From assembly GCA_964386525.1 (NCBI GenBank), contig CAYLSO010000031.1:1-9202 (forward strand): DNA of 9,202 nucleotides, in the 5' to 3' direction. The notes under the pieces were generated by a model. That model made no database searches. It was not told the DNA's origin and saw only the letters and a program-made list of their open reading frames with translations. This stretch comes from CAYLSO01 sp964386525 (lineage in GTDB: Bacteria; Eisenbacteria; RBG-16-71-46; DASYSL01). The stretch's first letter is position 1; every line of letters starts with the position of its first letter. A program made the translations under genes and the position numbers. This document shows, in pieces, positions 5,864-9,202 of this stretch.

Positions 5864-5869
5864 GTGGCA

Positions 5870-6733
5870 ATGTCGGTAGTGCGTCCCCCGCGCCGCATCG
5901 CTCTCGGGCTCCTCGCCGCCCTGTGCCTCCTCGCCGCCGCCATGCCGGTGCGCGCCGCCGAGACCCTCACCGTCTTCGCCGCCGCCTCGCTCTCCGAGGG
6001 CTTCGCCGAGATCGGCCGGGCCTTCGAGAAGGTTGACCCCGGCGTGACGGTGCGCTTCAACTTCGCCGGATCCCAGCAGCTCGCCGCGCAGATCGAGCAG
6101 GGCGCCGTGGCCGACGTCCTCGCTTCGGCCGACGGGCGGTGGCTGGACTACGTGCGCGGCCTCGACCGGATCGCCGGCGAGCCGCGGCTCTTCGCCCGCA
6201 ACCAGCTCGTGGTCATCGTGCCGAAGAAGAACCTGGCGCGCATCGAGCACCTGCGCGACCTGACGCGGCGCGGCGTGAAGATCGTCATCGCGGCGGAGGC
6301 CGTGCCCGTGGGCCGGTACACCGGCACGGTGCTGGTCAAGCTGGCGCGGACGAGCGGATTCCCGCCCGACTTCCCGTTCCGCGTGCGCGACAATGTCGTC
6401 TCCCAGGAAGAGAACGTGAAGGCGGTGGTGGGCAAGGTGCAGCTCGGCGAGGCCGACGCCGGCTTCGTGTACCGCACCGACGTCACGCCGGCCGTGGCGC
6501 GCAAGGTGCGGGTCTTCGAGATCCCCGAGGCTGCGAACGTGCTGGCTCAGTACCCCGTCGCCATGCTGAAGGACGCGCCGCAGCCGGTGGCCGCGCAGGC
6601 GTTCATCGCCTTCCTGCTCGGGCAGGAAGGGCAGGAGATCCTCCGCCGCCACAGGTTCCTCCCGGCGGCGGACCCCCCGGCCGCGCTTGCGAACCCGGCG
6701 ACGGCGCCCCTGGACTCCGCCACGCACCGATGA
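5870..6733 (+). CDS. modA: Molybdate ABC transporter, substrate-binding protein
   Basis: Secreted oxyanion-binding component of the molybdate importer, 287 residues. An N-terminal signal peptide (RRI-ALGLLAALCLLAAAM, cut near VRA-A at 28-30) leads to the mature ETLTVFAAASL. By alignment from memory with E. coli ModA, the ligand positions are S40 (AAASL), S68 (AGSQQL), V147 (VPVGRY), V183 (ENVKA) and Y201 (FVYRTD); the Ser, Val and Tyr ligands are kept and the fifth contact is a main-chain position. DVLASAD (82-88) and QYPVAML (227-233) are further family motifs. Tungstate binding cannot be excluded, but TupA-type motifs are absent. Start: the ATG at 5870 has AAAGGG 9 bases upstream, while the GTG at 5864 would be only 3 bases away. 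The stop overlaps the modB start in an ATGA, indicating translational coupling. A Pro/Ala-rich tail (265-287) is longer than usual. Confidence 0.95.
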   Translation: MSVVRPPRRIALGLLAALCLLAAAMPVRAAETLTVFAAASLSEGFAEIGRAFEKVDPGVTVRFNFAGSQQLAAQIEQGAVADVLASADGRWLDYVRGLDRIAGEPRLFARNQLVVIVPKKNLARIEHLRDLTRRGVKIVIAAEAVPVGRYTGTVLVKLARTSGFPPDFPFRVRDNVVSQEENVKAVVGKVQLGEADAGFVYRTDVTPAVARKVRVFEIPEAANVLAQYPVAMLKDAPQPVAAQAFIAFLLGQEGQEILRRHRFLPAADPPAALANPATAPLDSATHR

Positions 6734-7569
6734 GCGCGCCCGCGCTGCGCCGCGGCGCCTCGCTGCTGCTGCGCCCCGCCGTTCTGGCCGCGCTCGGCCT
6801 GCTGCTCGTCTTCCTCGCGCTGCCGTTCGTGGCGCTGCTGCTGCGCGTCACGCCGGCGCAGCTCGTGACGCGTCTCGGCGACCCGGCCGTGCTCGAAGCG
6901 CTGCGCCTCAGCCTGATCACGAGCGCCATCGCCACCGCTCTGGTGGTGTTGTTCGGCACGCCCGCCGCCTACGTGCTCGCCACGCGCGACTTTCCGGCCA
7001 AACGCCTGGTCGAGGTCCTCATCACCCTGCCGATGGTGCTGCCGCCCACGGTCGCCGGCTTCGCGCTGCTCATGGCCTTCGGCCGCGCCGGGCTGGCCGG
7101 CGCCGCCCTCGGCGCCTTCGGCATCTCGCTGCCCTTCACCACCGCGGCGGTGGTCGCCGCGCAGGTGTTCATGGCCGCGCCCTTCTACATCGCGCCGGCC
7201 CGCGCCGGGTTCGCCGGCGTGGACCGCCGCCTGCTCGACGCCGCCGCCACGCTGCGGGCCCGCGAGTCGTTCGCCTTCTTCCGCGTCATGCTGCCGCTCG
7301 CCCTGCCGTCGCTCGTCGCCGGCGTGGCGATGAGCGGTGCGCGCGCGCTCGGCGAATTCGGCGCCACCATCACCTTCGCCGGCAACCTCCCGGGCACCAC
7401 CCAGACCATGCCGCTGGCCGTCTACGTGGCGCTGCAGTCCGAGCTCGACGCCGCCGTGGTGCTCTCGGTGCTGCTGCTGGCCATGTCGCTCGGACTCCTG
7501 CTCGGCCTGCGGGCCGCGCCCGCCGGCTTCTTCTGGAATCGCTCCGATGCTCGAGCTGCGGGTCGCTAA
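6730..7569 (+). CDS. modB: Molybdate ABC transporter, permease
   Basis: Inner-membrane permease of 279 residues that forms the translocation path with ModC on the cytoplasmic side. Hydrophobic segments are visible at about 16-40, 58-84, 97-118, 136-160, 185-202 and 239-261. The cytoplasmic coupling loop is DAAATLRARESFAFF (170-184), followed by RVMLPLALP, the EAA-type motif that docks the ATPase. PMVLPPTVAGFALL (101-114) and ALGEFGATITFAGN (206-219) are hallmark ModB stretches. The ATG lies in the overlap ATGA with the modA stop and has no clear ribosome site of its own, consistent with coupled translation. The 3' end overlaps modC by 23 bases. Assignment is secure from sequence and context. 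Confidence 0.95.
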   Translation: MSAPALRRGASLLLRPAVLAALGLLLVFLALPFVALLLRVTPAQLVTRLGDPAVLEALRLSLITSAIATALVVLFGTPAAYVLATRDFPAKRLVEVLITLPMVLPPTVAGFALLMAFGRAGLAGAALGAFGISLPFTTAAVVAAQVFMAAPFYIAPARAGFAGVDRRLLDAAATLRARESFAFFRVMLPLALPSLVAGVAMSGARALGEFGATITFAGNLPGTTQTMPLAVYVALQSELDAAVVLSVLLLAMSLGLLLGLRAAPAGFFWNRSDARAAGR

Positions 7570-8629
7570 GCACCTCGCCGCCTTCGGGCTCGAGGCGGAG
7601 CTGGCGGTCGCCGACCGCACCGTGCTCGTCCTGGTGGGCGAGAGCGGCTCGGGCAAGACGACGCTGCTGCGGCTGCTGGCCGGGCTGCTGCCGCCCGACA
7701 CCGGCCGCATCGCGCTCGACGGCGCGGTGCTGTTCGATTCGGCGCGGCGCGTGTCCGTGCCGCCGCACGAGCGCTCGGTCGGCTACGTGCCGCAGGACTA
7801 CTCGCTCTTCCCGCACCTGAGCGTCTTCGAGAACGTGGCGTTCGGATTGCGTGCCGCCGGCGCGGCGCGCGGCGCCGAATTGCGCGAGCGGGTCGGCGCC
7901 GCACTCGAGCGCTTCGGACTCGCGACGCTCGCCCGCCGCCGGCCACACGAGCTCTCCGGCGGGCAGCAGCAGCGCGTGGCGCTGGCCCGCGCCCTGGTGC
8001 TCGAACCGCGGCTCCTGCTGCTCGACGAGCCGCTCTCGGCGCTCGACCCGCCCACCCGCCGCGGCGTGCGCGCCGAGCTGCGCCGTCTGCTCTCCGACCT
8101 GCCCTGCGTCACCGTGTACGTCACGCACAGCCCGACCGAGGCGCTCGCTTTCGGCCAGCAGATCGCCGTGCTCGAGGCCGGGTGCGTCTCCCAGTGCGGG
8201 CCGCGAGACGATCTGCTGCGCCGCCCGCGCTCGGCCTACGTCGCCGAGTTCCTCGGCGTGAACCTCTTTCAGGGGCGGGTGGCGGCGCGCGAGCCGGGCG
8301 GCCTGGCGCGTGTCGCGGTGGCGGGGGGCACCATCCTCGTCGCCGACCCGGGCGACGACGACGAGCTGCACCTGGTGCTCCACCCGCACGAGATCACGCT
8401 CTCGCTGGCGCGCCCCGAGGGCAGCGCGCGCAACGTGCTGCGGGGCGAAGTGCAAGATGTGATTCCCGAGCCGCCGGCCGGCGAGCGCGTGCGGGTGCTG
8501 ATTGCGTCCGAGCCGCCGCTGGTGGCCGAGGTCACGCGCAACGCGACGGAAGCGCTAGGATTGCGGCCGGGGATGACGATCTACGCGGCGTTCAAGGCGA
8601 CGGCGGTGGCGGCGACGGCTTGGAGATGA
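7547..8629 (+). CDS. modC: Molybdate ABC transporter, ATP-binding protein
   Basis: Cytoplasmic ATPase of 360 residues, the usual ModC length. Walker A is GESGSGKTT (31-39), the Q-loop is Q83 (VPQDYSLFPHL), the signature is LSGGQQQR (136-143), Walker B is LLLLDE (156-161) with catalytic E161, the D-loop is SALD (164-167) and the H-loop is H194 (YVTHS). After the nucleotide-binding domain, residues about 293-355 (RNVLRGEVQDV ... GLRPGMTIYAAFKATAV) form a TOBE/Mop-like region, the feature that marks ModC and can bind oxyanions. The start at 7547 lies inside modB (23-base overlap); it gives the correct N-terminal strand, whereas upstream starts in this frame yield low-complexity sequence from the modB shadow. 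The stop overlaps an ATG at 8626. All catalytic residues are intact, so the transporter should work. Confidence 0.95.
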   Translation: MLELRVAKHLAAFGLEAELAVADRTVLVLVGESGSGKTTLLRLLAGLLPPDTGRIALDGAVLFDSARRVSVPPHERSVGYVPQDYSLFPHLSVFENVAFGLRAAGAARGAELRERVGAALERFGLATLARRRPHELSGGQQQRVALARALVLEPRLLLLDEPLSALDPPTRRGVRAELRRLLSDLPCVTVYVTHSPTEALAFGQQIAVLEAGCVSQCGPRDDLLRRPRSAYVAEFLGVNLFQGRVAAREPGGLARVAVAGGTILVADPGDDDELHLVLHPHEITLSLARPEGSARNVLRGEVQDVIPEPPAGERVRVLIASEPPLVAEVTRNATEALGLRPGMTIYAAFKATAVAATAWR

Positions 8630-8637
8630 GGCGAACG

Positions 8638-9202
8638 ATGAAGGTTGTGATCCTGGCGATAGTTCTGACTGTGCTGGCGGGTGCGACCCACGCGGTAGAC
8701 ACCGTCGCCGCGGCGGATGCGCCCCCCGCGCCGCTGCTCACCATCGACTGGGCGCAACTCAAGGCCGAGGGCAAGCTCACCGCCGGGGAGTTCGTCGCGC
8801 CCCGCGACAGCGGGGCCGCCGCGACCGTGCGCCTCGAGAACCCCAACGACCGGCCGAAGACCTTCACCCTGGTCACTCTCGACAAGCCGGGCATCACCAA
8901 GTCGAGCTGGGTGCTCACCGGCCGCGTGAGCTGCACCGGGATCGTCGGCAAGGGCTACGTCGAGATGCTCCACCGCTTCCCGAACGGCACCGTGCACTTC
9001 GCGCGCACCATGGCCAGCATGGGCCCCCAGGCCATGCTGCAGGGCACCGAGCCGTGGCGCGACTTCGCGACGGCATTCCGCTCCTTCAAATCGGGCCGGC
9101 CGTCGCAGATCGTGATCAGCGTGGTACTGCCCAGGCGGGGCATCGTCGAGCTGGGGCGGCTCGCGCTCTACGAGGGCGACGCGGCGGTGAACCGGGCGCT
9201 GG
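8638..9202 (+). CDS. Secreted protein of unknown function, cut by the window end
   Basis: Open to the last base with no stop; 188 residues are visible. The N-terminus MKVVILAIVLTVLAGATHA is a clear signal peptide with a likely cut after A19. The mature part has LTIDWAQLKAEGKL, then mostly predicted strands: TVRLENPN, TFTLVTLD, SSWVLTGRVSC, GYVEMLHRF, TVHFAR, and a final QIVISVVLPRRGIVELGRLALYEGD. This alternation, with a G-x-VELGRLALYEG end, suggests a jelly-roll or carbohydrate-binding-like beta sandwich, but no family is recognised. The ATG at 8638 has AGG 6 bases upstream and gives the best signal peptide; an ATG at 8626 overlaps the modC stop and is an alternative adding four residues (MRRT). 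It is very likely the last visible gene of the mod operon, and its link to molybdate is unknown. Confidence 0.8.
   Translation, partial: MKVVILAIVLTVLAGATHAVDTVAAADAPPAPLLTIDWAQLKAEGKLTAGEFVAPRDSGAAATVRLENPNDRPKTFTLVTLDKPGITKSSWVLTGRVSCTGIVGKGYVEMLHRFPNGTVHFARTMASMGPQAMLQGTEPWRDFATAFRSFKSGRPSQIVISVVLPRRGIVELGRLALYEGDAAVNRAL

Noticed and set aside
6547..7710. 387-codon minus-strand open frame opposite modA-modB-modC
   Set aside because: Its Gln/Glu/Gly/Arg-rich low-complexity translation is an antisense artefact; the three plus-strand genes have complete motifs.
7370..8455. 361-codon minus-strand open frame opposite modC
   Set aside because: It has no family motifs and the same biased composition; it is a shadow of modC.

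Overview
This is a GC-rich bacterial window (sampled 60-base lines give about 72-75% GC in the aldehyde dehydrogenase and transporter genes and about 55-67% in the first 2 kb). The gene density, Shine-Dalgarno sites and GC-rich codon use suggest a free-living soil or sediment bacterium, perhaps a Methylomirabilota/Rokubacteria-like, myxobacterial or other deltaproteobacterial lineage. That placement is an impression; the window holds no rRNA or other phylogenetic marker.

Layout. (1) 83-2037 holds a divergent pair. On the minus strand is a protein with an N-terminal EVE/PUA-like domain and a C-terminal HNH nuclease domain, a plausible modification-dependent restriction enzyme. On the plus strand is a six-segment voltage-gated potassium channel with a TVGYGD filter, preceded by a perfect TATAAT box. 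(2) 2303-3838 (minus) is an ALDH7/antiquitin-type aldehyde dehydrogenase, probably acting on aminoadipate semialdehyde; a very good ribosome binding site points to a TTG start. (3) 4001-4615 (minus) is a NYN/PIN-like nuclease whose 5' end looks slightly damaged or misread. (4) 4616-5035 has no convincing gene but carries three strong GC hairpins, two of them diverged copies of one element. (5) 5036-5401 (plus) is a small protein of an unnamed family. (6) 5480-9202 (plus) looks like one operon: SnoaL-like protein, modA, modB, modC and the 5' part of a secreted protein cut by the window end. modA/modB, modB/modC and probably modC/next gene overlap or nearly touch.

How the genes work together. 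The clearest unit is the molybdate ABC importer: ModA binds the oxyanion outside the membrane, ModB forms the channel and ModC drives it with ATP and carries a C-terminal TOBE/Mop-like region. The SnoaL-like protein at the head and the secreted protein at the tail are physically linked to it, but their role is unknown. I see no Mo-box, molybdenum cofactor riboswitch or ModE gene. The other genes are singletons with no obvious shared pathway. No tRNA, rRNA, CRISPR array, transposase or integrase was found. The least ordinary items are the EVE-like/HNH nuclease and the hairpin-rich spacer beside the NYN gene.
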